This document shows, in pieces, positions 1 through 5,644 of a DNA stretch of 9,429 nucleotides. The notes below the pieces were generated by a model. It saw only the letters and a list, made by a program, of their open reading frames with translations, was not told the DNA's origin and did no database searches. The DNA lies in assembly GCA_003558175.1 (NCBI GenBank), contig PWMO01000309.1:1-9429 (forward strand), in the 5' to 3' direction. Each line of letters starts with the position of its first letter. The stretch's first letter is position 1. This DNA is from Spirochaetaceae bacterium. Lineage in GTDB: Bacteria; Spirochaetota; Spirochaetia; DSM-27196; PWMO01. The translations under genes and the position numbers were made by a program.

Positions 1-2
1 GC

Positions 3-197
3 CCGGACGATGCGCTGCGCAAGAAGCTGCTCGATTTTCTGACCGCGAGTGAGCTGGAGCTCACGCCAATTGCTGCCGATGCCGTAGCAGGAGCATCGGT
101 AGACGGGGCAACGGCACTGTTTGCGCAAGGCAACCTGGCTTATTCGCGCAAGAAGCTGCAGCCGCTACTCGACGGGTTCTTCAGCGGCGAAGTGTGA
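3..197 (+). CDS. C-terminal fragment of an unrecognised protein (5' end outside window)
   Basis: An open frame enters from the left edge and gives 64 residues, starting PDDALRKKLLDF and ending with ...LLDGFFSGEV before a TGA at 195-197. The residue mix is that of a soluble helical protein (many Leu, Ala, Lys; no membrane segment, no Cys), and the last 25 residues look like a basic-then-hydrophobic helix. I do not recognise the family from this tail and assign no function. Its last 33 bases overlap the 3' end of the LysR-type regulator on the other strand, so the two genes converge with no room for a terminator between them. The frame has no stop over its whole visible length and runs up to the well-supported regulator, which is why I take it as real; it could still be a chance frame. 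Confidence 0.55.
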   Translation, partial: PDDALRKKLLDFLTASELELTPIAADAVAGASVDGATALFAQGNLAYSRKKLQPLLDGFFSGEV

Positions 198-1076
198 TAC
201 TACAAAGTCGATAAACTCGCGCACCGCCGGAAGCTCGGCCTTGTCGTCCGGGTACGCGAGCCAGACGTTGCGGTGCAGGTTGAGTCCCGTCACCGGGATG
301 GCCTCCAGCCAGCCGCAGGAGGCCTCCGTCTGTACCATGGATGCGCAGAGAATGGTCATGCCGAGGTTGTGGATGACCATTCTCTTGATAGCTTCGGTGT
401 TGGACACCTCGAGTGTCACGCTGAACCCCAACCCCAGGGCGCGCAGCCGCTCTTCTACCGCCTTTCGCGTCAGCAGCTCGCGCGACGGCATGATAAAAGA
501 CTGGTCGGAGAGTTCAGCCAGTTGGATTGTCTTGCGGCCGGCAAACTGGTGCTGGTGCGAGACAACCGCCACCAGCGGATCCTTCATCAGCAGCACGCCG
601 GTCAGCCGTGACGTGCTGCGGGAGCGGGCGGCGCGGCCAAGGATACCGACGTCTATCTCGTTGGAGGTGAGAAGCTGTTCAATCCGATTGGCACCGGTGA
701 TCTGCAGCGAAAACGAGCTGTCGCGGTGTTTTTCGCGGTAAGCCGCGAGCAGTGCGGGAAGCAGATGGATCCCCGGCATGCTACTGGCGCCGATGCGCAC
801 CAGGCGACCGGCGGCGTCTACTGCGTCATGCACCACGTTGAGTGATTCCTCAAACACGTTCAGCAGCCGCTCGGCGTACGGCAGCAACTCCACCCCGGCC
901 GCGGTGAGCTCCAGGCGCTGGCCGACGCGTCTGAACAGCCGCGTGCCGTAGGAGTTCTCCAGCTCGCGTATCTGTGCGCTGACCGCGGGCTGGGTGTAGT
1001 AGAGCTGTTCTGCCGCTTTGCTGATGTTCTTGAGTTTGGCGACCGTGTAGAATGCCCGAAATTTGACTACATCCAT
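165..1076 (-). CDS. LysR-family transcriptional regulator
   Basis: A 303-residue protein of normal LysR length. The N-terminus has the family's winged helix-turn-helix at about residues 3-62: FRAFYTVAKLKNISKAAEQL, then the recognition helix QPAVSAQIRELE (29-40) and the wing GTRLFRRVGQRLELTAAG. A linker helix (about 62-90) leads to the periplasmic-binding-protein-like effector domain from about residue 91 (VRIGASSMPGIHLLPALL; SNEIDVGILG; VSNTEAIKRMVIHNLGMTIL). Such proteins bind DNA as tetramers and respond to a small, often carboxylate, ligand. It is divergent from the tctCBA transporter operon across a 417-base region with repeats, so it is likely to control that operon and itself; the ligand cannot be predicted. 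The ATG at 1076 has only a weak ribosome site, but the helix-turn-helix begins immediately after it, as is usual for this family. Confidence 0.95.
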   Translation of the reverse strand: MDVVKFRAFYTVAKLKNISKAAEQLYYTQPAVSAQIRELENSYGTRLFRRVGQRLELTAAGVELLPYAERLLNVFEESLNVVHDAVDAAGRLVRIGASSMPGIHLLPALLAAYREKHRDSSFSLQITGANRIEQLLTSNEIDVGILGRAARSRSTSRLTGVLLMKDPLVAVVSHQHQFAGRKTIQLAELSDQSFIMPSRELLTRKAVEERLRALGLGFSVTLEVSNTEAIKRMVIHNLGMTILCASMVQTEASCGWLEAIPVTGLNLHRNVWLAYPDDKAELPAVREFIDFVVSHFAAEEPVE

Positions 1077-1080
1077 ACGT

Positions 1081-1130
1081 TATAAAAATCTCGAATGAGT
1101 AGTATACAGACCTTTTATTAGACAATTCAA
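1081..1130. repeat. 50-base direct repeat, copy 1 (next to the LysR-type gene)
   Basis: This copy aligns without gaps to 1274-1323, matching at 40 of 50 positions by hand count. An 18-base core, GTATACAGACCTTTTATT (1102-1119), is identical in both copies. Similarity ends sharply beyond TTCAA/CTCAA on the right side. The copy overlaps the probable promoter of the regulator. Likely roles are a regulator-binding half of a looping operator, or a duplicated promoter segment. Confidence 0.85.
1101..1130 (-). promoter_or_regulatory. Candidate sigma70 promoter for the LysR-type gene
   Basis: Read on the minus strand there is TTGAAT (1130-1125), an 18-base spacer and TATACT (1106-1101). This would start transcription about 18 bases before the ATG at 1076. 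It lies wholly inside repeat copy 1, so any protein binding the repeat would be expected to affect expression of the regulator. The second repeat copy has a weaker version, TTGAGC-N18-TATACC. Confidence 0.45.
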
Positions 1131-1202
1131 GGGGTGCAGAGTAGTCTAACGGCGGCAAATTGTGGATAATCCTGACGCCGCGACGTTCGTTCCATGCGCC
1201 TG

Positions 1203-1221
1203 AAGTCTACCGAACAGACTT
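1203..1221. promoter_or_regulatory. Candidate LysR-type operator (T-N11-A dyad)
   Basis: The sequence AAGTCTACCGAACAGACTT is a perfect 6-base inverted repeat around 7 bases. It contains the LysR-family signature T-N11-A (T1206, A1218) inside the dyad, and lies between the two direct-repeat copies. As RNA on the plus strand it could also form a small hairpin running into TTTT (1220-1223), so a weak leader hairpin is the alternative reading. Confidence 0.4.
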
Positions 1222-1273
1222 TTCCCTGAACTAATTGGTTCCGGGGGAGGGGTAATCGCGCATCTCAGGCCGG

Positions 1274-1323
1274 TATAAAGGAATCGAATGATGGGTATAC
1301 AGACCTTTTATTGGACAGCTCAA
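1274..1323. repeat. 50-base direct repeat, copy 2 (toward tctC)
   Basis: Second copy of the repeat at 1081-1130, at a constant offset of 193 bases (about 18 helical turns). The core GTATACAGACCTTTTATT is at 1295-1312. It lies about 170 bases upstream of the tctC start, a plausible distance for an activator or repressor site of the transporter operon. Confidence 0.85.
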
Positions 1324-1346
1324 TGGTTTGGGTTTAGGTTGAATCA

Positions 1347-1363
1347 ACTTTTTCGTGAAAAGT
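1347..1363. promoter_or_regulatory. Small dyad ACTTTT-N5-AAAAGT upstream of tctC
   Basis: A perfect 6-base inverted repeat around TCGTG. It could be an operator half-site pair or a weak leader hairpin. A poor promoter-like TTGAAT (1339-1344) overlaps its left side. Short AT-rich dyads also arise by chance. Confidence 0.25.
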
Positions 1364-1480
1364 GTAGACGTCGCACGCGTGAGTTGCCCGTCGTCTCTCG
1401 TGGTCGTGAGTAGTGGTTAAAACAAACCGGCCCGTAGGGTCCGGTGTGAGGTTTCTGTTTCTTAATTATTTGTTTCCCAA

Positions 1481-1486
1481 AAGGAG
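1481..1486 (+). promoter_or_regulatory. Ribosome binding site that fixes the tctC start
   Basis: AAGGAG sits 7 bases before ATG 1494. The same frame is open back to a GTG at 1413, but only the 1494 start puts a proper signal peptide at the N-terminus. Confidence 0.85.
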
Positions 1487-1493
1487 AGAGAGT

Positions 1494-2495
1494 ATGAAAC
1501 GAGCATTGGTTCTGTTGCTTCTTGTTTCATTGACCGTTGGTGTCTTCGCCGGAGGACAGCAGGAGCAACCGGCAGAGGCGGCCCCGGCTGCAGCCGAAGG
1601 TCCCTGGGTGCCAACCCGCCCAATCACCATCATCACCCACGTGGGCCCCGGTGGTGGCATGGACGTAGCTACCCGGCTTTTTGTCGATATCGCCCGCGAG
1701 TTCACCGACGCTACCTTCGTGGTGGAAAACATCACCGGTGGAGGTACGATAAATGCTTCCCGCGCCGTGCTGGATCGACCTGCCGACGGGTACACCATCT
1801 TTGGCATGGCGATGTCCAACGTCAACAGCGTGGTTGCCAATGAGTTTGACCGGGGTACGTTCATCGACGGTTATCACTGGATTGCCAAGATTCAGCGCGA
1901 CCCCGCAGCGGTTATAATCAGAAAGAGCGACCGTGATGCGGGTATGGACTTTGACGGCATCATCGAGGACGCCCGGCGGAGGGGTGGTCGACAGGTTTGG
2001 GCCGTGCCGGTACTGGGTGGCAACAAGCACTTTGAAGCTCTCATGATCTGGCAGGCAACCGGCGTGGAAGCCACTGCAACACCGTTTGAGTCCGGCCCTC
2101 TGGGGGCGGCTGCGGTACTGGGTGGTGCGGCGGATGTGCAAATGGGTAACCCCTTCAACGCAGCGGGTCGTGACCTGTGGGTAGCAGCAATAGCCTCTCC
2201 CGAGCGGATGGACGGCTTTGAAGACTCTCCTACCTTTGCCGAGCTAGGTTTCCCTGAGCTGAATGACGAACATATCTGGCGCGGCTTCGCGGTGAAGCAG
2301 GGAACCCCACGGGCGATGATAGAGTGGTTCCAGGGTATTGTAAGCCAGGTGCACCAGCACCCCCGGTGGCGGGCATTCAACGCCGAAAACGCGATTATGC
2401 CCCGAGCGGTGTTTGACGACGACTTCCGAAAGATCGTTGACAGTACGATGGAGAAGACCGAGTTCTGGTTGCGTGAGCTCGGCATGCTGGATTGA
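1494..2495 (+). CDS. tctC: TctC/Bug-family solute-binding protein of a tripartite tricarboxylate transporter
   Basis: A 333-residue extracytoplasmic binding protein that would capture a carboxylate and deliver it to TctAB. A signal peptide is clear: MKR, a hydrophobic run ALVLLLLVSLTVGV, then VFA with cleavage expected after A19. There is no lipobox Cys, so it is released or held by other means. The mature protein begins with a Gln/Glu/Ala/Pro-rich linker (20-40). The Bug-family N-terminal signature follows: TRPITIITHVGPGGGMDVATR (41-61), with the ligand-loop glycines and Asp57, then VVENITGGGTINASRAVLDRPADGYTIFG (76-104). A family-like domain-2 stretch is GPLGAAAVLGGAADVQMGNP (201-220). Length fits the family. 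It is first of three transporter genes and probably the most highly expressed, given the hairpins after it. The ligand is not predictable: family members bind citrate, other dicarboxylates, aromatic acids and more. Confidence 0.93.
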   Translation: MKRALVLLLLVSLTVGVFAGGQQEQPAEAAPAAAEGPWVPTRPITIITHVGPGGGMDVATRLFVDIAREFTDATFVVENITGGGTINASRAVLDRPADGYTIFGMAMSNVNSVVANEFDRGTFIDGYHWIAKIQRDPAAVIIRKSDRDAGMDFDGIIEDARRRGGRQVWAVPVLGGNKHFEALMIWQATGVEATATPFESGPLGAAAVLGGAADVQMGNPFNAAGRDLWVAAIASPERMDGFEDSPTFAELGFPELNDEHIWRGFAVKQGTPRAMIEWFQGIVSQVHQHPRWRAFNAENAIMPRAVFDDDFRKIVDSTMEKTEFWLRELGMLD

Positions 2496-2512
2496 GGCTC
2501 TTTTAGAGCCTC
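2494..2512 (+). terminator. Hairpin at the tctC stop codon
   Basis: A perfect 8-base stem GAGGCTCT, loop TTT, and AGAGCCTC starts inside the tctC stop codon. No U-tract follows, so it is more likely an RNA-stabilising 3' structure than a terminator. Confidence 0.5.
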
Positions 2513-2563
2513 TGTGGTGGGAACGGCACACCATACGTTTCTCAAATGCTGAGCACACCAGGG

Positions 2564-2605
2564 GCAGACGACCGAACAACACTCGGTCGTCTGCGCCATT
2601 TTCTT
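2564..2605 (+). terminator. Strong intercistronic hairpin between tctC and tctB (attenuator-like)
   Basis: A perfect 12-base stem (GCAGACGACCGA 2564-2575 with TCGGTCGTCTGC 2583-2594) around the loop ACAACAC. It is followed by CGCC and then a T-rich ATTTTCTT (2598-2605). The gap before the T-run makes a leaky terminator or processing/stability element more likely than full termination. It ends just before the tctB ribosome site, and would lower permease expression relative to the binding protein. Confidence 0.7.
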
Positions 2606-2609
2606 GGAC

Positions 2610-2615
2610 GGAGGG
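2610..2615 (+). promoter_or_regulatory. Ribosome binding site supporting the TTG start of tctB
   Basis: GGAGGG lies 7 bases before TTG 2623. No ATG or GTG in frame lies near it; the next in-frame ATG (about 2665) would remove the N-terminus up to the first membrane segment. Confidence 0.7.
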
Positions 2616-2622
2616 TTCCTAA

Positions 2623-3198
2623 TTGGCACAAATTGGCAGGTTTTTTGCAGGGCAAGGGTTGCTGATGCAGTTGGTCTTCTTGATTGTTGCGCTGGCAGTG
2701 GTCTGGGTGCTGATCAGGCCGTTCAAGAGACTGCGTCCCTACACGGGGCAGGTGCTGGTGCTGGCCGGCGTTTTCTGGATCGGCTTGCTGTTCTTCATTG
2801 TTTCCTATTCGTTTCCCACGCCCCGCTTTGCGGCGGTCGCTACCAGCGCGGCTACCATCCCGCGCTTCTGGTTCTATGTGCTTATCCCCGTCACGATTCT
2901 TGCTCTTATCCCGATGCTGAAAGGCGAAGAAGTACCCGACCCAAAATGGGGCAGCTTGTGGCGCGTGGCTATCGTATTCGGCGTGCTTGTGGCAAGCCTC
3001 TTTGCATTTCGTTACATCGGGTATTATCTCAGCTCGGCGATATTTCTGGTGGTGATGATGTGGGTGTTGGAATCGCGTAACAGAATTGAACTGATCGCCG
3101 TACCCGTGGGCTGGGTGATATTTTCGCACTTCTTTTTTGCTCGGTTGCTGTATGTCCGCTTGCCCATCGGTACCCTGTTTGCCGGGTTGTTTGGTTAG
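2623..3198 (+). CDS. tctB: TctB-family small membrane subunit of the TTT transporter
   Basis: A 191-residue, strongly hydrophobic protein between tctC and tctA, the standard place of the small TTT subunit. Membrane segments by eye: about 13-31 (LLMQLVFLIVALAVVWVL), 42-62, 83-99, 113-129 and 132-149 (possibly one re-entrant pair), and 157-174. A positively charged loop, RPFKRLRP (32-39), follows the first segment. A short C-terminal LPIGTLFAGLFG resembles the usual family ending. The family is poorly conserved in sequence; the call rests on topology, length and position. TctB is required for transport together with TctA, but its exact role is not established. The start is TTG with a good ribosome site. 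The stop is 15 bases before tctA, so the two are translated from one message. Confidence 0.88.
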   Translation: MAQIGRFFAGQGLLMQLVFLIVALAVVWVLIRPFKRLRPYTGQVLVLAGVFWIGLLFFIVSYSFPTPRFAAVATSAATIPRFWFYVLIPVTILALIPMLKGEEVPDPKWGSLWRVAIVFGVLVASLFAFRYIGYYLSSAIFLVVMMWVLESRNRIELIAVPVGWVIFSHFFFARLLYVRLPIGTLFAGLFG

Positions 3199-3213
3199 GA
3201 AGGGGGCAGCATT

Positions 3214-4710
3214 ATGATCGATATTCTTGTAAACCTGGGCGGCGGCTTCGAAATCATGTTTACCCCCATGGCCATTCTCTTGTGCCTGCTGGGAGTTTTT
3301 GCCGGTATTACTTTCGGAGCCATCCCCGGCATATCGCCTTCCATGGCGGTGGCGCTGCTGCTGCCCATGACCTTCCGCCTGGAACCCATTCTGGGCATGG
3401 TGTTGCTTCTGGGGGCCTACAAGGGTGCCAATTACGGTGGCTCCGTTTCGGCGGTGCTCATCAACACACCGGGCACCCCTTCTGCGGCGGTGACCGCGTT
3501 TGACGGCTACCCCATGGCAAAGAGCGGGCGTGTGGGCGAGGCCATGGGTGTTTCGCTGTACGCCTCCGTTATTGGCGGTATCATCGGAACGGTGGTGCTT
3601 ATCCTGTTTGCCGCGCCACTGGCGCGGGTGGCGCTGCGGTTCTGGCCTTCTGAGTACTTTGCGCTTACCGTCTTGGGCCTTACGACCGTGGCCACGATGG
3701 GCGGAAAGCACTGGCAAAAGGCGCTCGTAGCAGTGGTATTTGGGCTGCTTCTGAACACCGTGGGCATGGAACCCTTCGCGGGAACGCGGCGCTTCACGTT
3801 CGGTGAGGTCCGGCTTTTCGAAGGCTTCTCCATCGTCCCCGCCATCATAGGGTTGTTCGCCCTGGGAGAGCTTTTCTACAATCTGGAACACTACAGCAAA
3901 GGCGAAAAGTTCGATAAGCTGGCCTATAAGCTGCCCAAGCTGAGCTACTATTTGACCGTGTGGAAGAACATCACGCGCGCCGGCATTCTGGGAACCATCA
4001 TTGGCATATTCCCCGGTGCGGGCGGCACCATTGCCGCTTTCATTTCCTACGACGTGGAAAAACGATTCAGCAAGAAACCCGATGAGTTCGGCAAAGGTTC
4101 GCCTGAAGGCGTAGCCGCGGCGGAATCGTCAAACAGCTCATCGGCGGGTGGAGCTCTTGTACCGTTGCTGGCGCTGGGGATACCCGGAAGTGCCACCGCG
4201 GCTGTGCTGCTGAGCTCGCTGTTGGTTCACGGCCTGAATCCCGGCCCCGAAATGTTCGTTGATGAGCCTGAGCTGGTGTACGGCATGTTTGCTTCCATGT
4301 TTATGGCCAACGCGTTTATTCTGGTGGTGGGGCTTCTGGGAGCGCAGTTGTTTGTTCGCGTAACGGATCTGAGTAAGAAACTGCTCTACCCCCTCATTTT
4401 TGTGTTTGCCATAGTCGGCAGTTATGCGGTCACCAACTCGATGTATCCTGTGGTGGTGTGTTTGGCCTTTGGTGTAGTAGGCTGGATCTTCCGGCGCTAT
4501 GGCTTTCCCACCGCACCGATCGTGCTGGGTATCGTGCTGGGCAGATTGGCGGAAATGAGTTTCCGGCAGGCCCTCATGATTGGCGGTATAGAGAGTTTCT
4601 ACCAGCGCCCGCTGACACTGATTATGCTGCTTACTGCCATAGCGGCCGTGGTGTATCCCATCGTGAAGAAGCGCATCACCGGGAGAGCAGCCATCGGACG
4701 AGAGGATTGA
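3214..4710 (+). CDS. tctA: TctA-family large permease subunit of the TTT transporter
   Basis: A 498-residue polytopic membrane protein of usual TctA length (about 500), the cation-coupled translocation subunit that takes substrate from TctC. The two repeated halves each carry the family loop: ITFGAIPGISPSMAVALLLP (32-51) with GANYGGSVSAVLINTPGTPS (71-90), and IIGIFPGAGGTIAAFISYD (262-280) with GGALVPLLALGIPGSATAAV (312-331). The DGYPMAKSG segment (97-105) is also typical. The stretch AAESSNSSSAGG (302-313) stands where family members more often have an EAANNA-type sequence, so the substrate-facing loop is slightly unusual. The ribosome site AGGAAGGGGG lies just after the tctB stop, and ATG 3214 is the clear start. 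It is the last gene of the operon and converges with the rdgB-like gene. Confidence 0.96.
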   Translation: MIDILVNLGGGFEIMFTPMAILLCLLGVFAGITFGAIPGISPSMAVALLLPMTFRLEPILGMVLLLGAYKGANYGGSVSAVLINTPGTPSAAVTAFDGYPMAKSGRVGEAMGVSLYASVIGGIIGTVVLILFAAPLARVALRFWPSEYFALTVLGLTTVATMGGKHWQKALVAVVFGLLLNTVGMEPFAGTRRFTFGEVRLFEGFSIVPAIIGLFALGELFYNLEHYSKGEKFDKLAYKLPKLSYYLTVWKNITRAGILGTIIGIFPGAGGTIAAFISYDVEKRFSKKPDEFGKGSPEGVAAAESSNSSSAGGALVPLLALGIPGSATAAVLLSSLLVHGLNPGPEMFVDEPELVYGMFASMFMANAFILVVGLLGAQLFVRVTDLSKKLLYPLIFVFAIVGSYAVTNSMYPVVVCLAFGVVGWIFRRYGFPTAPIVLGIVLGRLAEMSFRQALMIGGIESFYQRPLTLIMLLTAIAAVVYPIVKKRITGRAAIGRED

Positions 4711-4755
4711 GATCGCTCTCCCGGGGTCTGTCCGTCGGTCCCGGTTCCGGCCCCT

Positions 4756-4789
4756 CGGGCGTGCCTGTGCTCTCTGGCCGGCACGCCCG
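4756..4789. terminator. GC-rich inverted repeat between tctA and rdgB
   Basis: A perfect 10-base stem (CGGGCGTGCC 4756-4765, GGCACGCCCG 4780-4789) around a 14-base loop, in the 113-base gap between converging genes. There is no T-run on either side, so it is not a classical intrinsic terminator. It may be a 3'-end stability structure shared by both transcripts. Confidence 0.5.
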
Positions 4790-4823
4790 TGCGTTCCGTC
4801 GCCTGCGTTCGATGCCTCGCGGG

Positions 4824-5486
4824 TCACATCGCCGGGACGCCGGCGTGGGTCAGCAGGCGGAACAGGGTGCGCGCCGCCTTGCCGCGGTGTGACTGTGCGT
4901 GTTTCTCTTCATTGCTGATGTCGGCAACCGTCACTCCGCGCTCCGGAAGCAGAAAAACCGGGTCATAGCCAAAACCTCCGCTGCCGTTGGACCGCGCGTG
5001 TGCGATCCGGCCGTGCCAGGTCTCTTGGGCGCAGAGGAAGCGGTCTACTCCAGTGACGGCAACCATGCAGCAGACGTAGTGGGCGCCGCGCTCTTCCACC
5101 CCCTCCATCTTCTGCAGCAGCAGCCGCGTGCGGTCCTCGTCGCTTCGGGCGCCCTCATTGCGCCCAAACCGCGCCGAATACACCCCGGGACCTCCGTCGA
5201 GCGCGTCCACGCAGATGCCCGAATCATCGGCAATTACCGCCAGCTGATCGCCATTCAGATCGGCTGATGCGGTCGTAGACTCGCGGGCTGCGGATTCACG
5301 ATGAAGCTGGAACAGTTGAAACAGCGTCTCGGCTTTGCCGAAGGCATTGGCAAAAAACGTGTCTCCGGTTTCTTCGTAGTCAAAATCGAGCCCGAGCTCG
5401 GGTGGCGTCAGAACGCGATGGCCGGTGAAGATGGAGCGAAACTCCCTGACTTTGTGTTGATTGGCGCTTGCGAGCAGGATGTTCAT
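4824..5486 (-). CDS. rdgB: RdgB/HAM1-family XTP/dITP (non-canonical purine NTP) pyrophosphatase
   Basis: A 220-residue cytosolic house-cleaning enzyme of a family that hydrolyses dITP, ITP and XTP to monophosphate plus pyrophosphate, keeping deaminated purines out of nucleic acids. All main motifs are present: SANQHKVREF (7-16, SxNxxK), EETGDTFFANAFGKAE (38-53), AVIADDSGICVDALDGGPG (83-101) with the metal-binding Asp pair 87-88, GSGGFGYDPVF (168-178) and SNEEKHAQSHRGKAA (191-205). Between the second and third motifs there are about 20 extra polar residues (about 60-81) compared with E. coli RdgB, explaining the slightly long protein. The ATG is set by the N-terminal motif; the ribosome site is weak and a hairpin lies just upstream. 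The enzyme has no evident link to the neighbouring carboxylate genes. Confidence 0.96.
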   Translation of the reverse strand: MNILLASANQHKVREFRSIFTGHRVLTPPELGLDFDYEETGDTFFANAFGKAETLFQLFQLHRESAARESTTASADLNGDQLAVIADDSGICVDALDGGPGVYSARFGRNEGARSDEDRTRLLLQKMEGVEERGAHYVCCMVAVTGVDRFLCAQETWHGRIAHARSNGSGGFGYDPVFLLPERGVTVADISNEEKHAQSHRGKAARTLFRLLTHAGVPAM

Positions 5487-5499
5487 GCCGCATTCTACC

Positions 5500-5518
5500 C
5501 AGAATCGCCTTGATTCTG
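5500..5518. promoter_or_regulatory. Dyad/hairpin just upstream of rdgB
   Basis: A perfect 7-base inverted repeat CAGAATC-GCCTT-GATTCTG, 13 bases upstream of the rdgB start. In the rdgB message the loop would carry AAGGC, the nearest purine-rich stretch, so the structure could limit translation. It could equally be an operator. Confidence 0.4.
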
Positions 5519-5589
5519 TAGTGGACTACGGCAACAGAAGCGAACGGTAACGCGCTACTGTATAAAACCTCGCATATCGATAATCCAGA

Positions 5590-5619
5590 TTGACAGGCGA
5601 CTCCGGCGTACGGTAGAGT
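5590..5619 (+). promoter_or_regulatory. Candidate sigma70 promoter of the LarA-family gene
   Basis: A consensus -35 TTGACA (5590-5595), an 18-base spacer and TAGAGT (5614-5619, four of six matches to TATAAT). Transcription would start about 17-20 bases before the ATG at 5645, leaving just the ribosome site GAAGGAGA (5632-5639). The LarA-family gene thus appears to have its own promoter. Confidence 0.55.
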
Positions 5620-5644
5620 ATCCCCGCAACTGAAGGAGATCAGA

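Larger units (their letters stand above)
1077..1493. other. Divergent control region between the LysR-type gene and tctC
   Basis: This 417-base stretch has no credible gene. It is more AT-rich near the regulator. It holds two copies of a 50-base direct repeat (1081-1130 and 1274-1323), a short dyad AAGTCT-N7-AGACTT (1203-1221), another dyad ACTTTT-N5-AAAAGT (1347-1363), and the tctC ribosome site. I could not identify a convincing sigma70 promoter for tctC by eye. Confidence 0.8.

Noticed and set aside
850..1158. Minus-strand frame starting upstream of the LysR-type gene
   Set aside because: It runs through the helix-turn-helix coding region in the wrong frame and yields no recognisable protein.
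1081..1323. Direct repeats as a CRISPR array or insertion-sequence ends
   Set aside because: There are only two copies, they are in direct orientation and diverged, the spacing is long, and no transposase or cas gene is nearby.
1413..1493. Upstream extension of tctC to a GTG at 1413
   Set aside because: It would place 27 residues before a complete signal peptide, and the ribosome site belongs to ATG 1494.
2542..3891. Long minus-strand open frame (449 codons) across tctB and tctA
   Set aside because: Its product is His/Gln/Arg-rich with no family motif, and it lies opposite two clear membrane-protein genes; it is a codon-bias shadow.
4711..4823. Possible small gene between tctA and rdgB
   Set aside because: No start with a ribosome site, and the space is taken by a GC-rich inverted repeat between converging genes.
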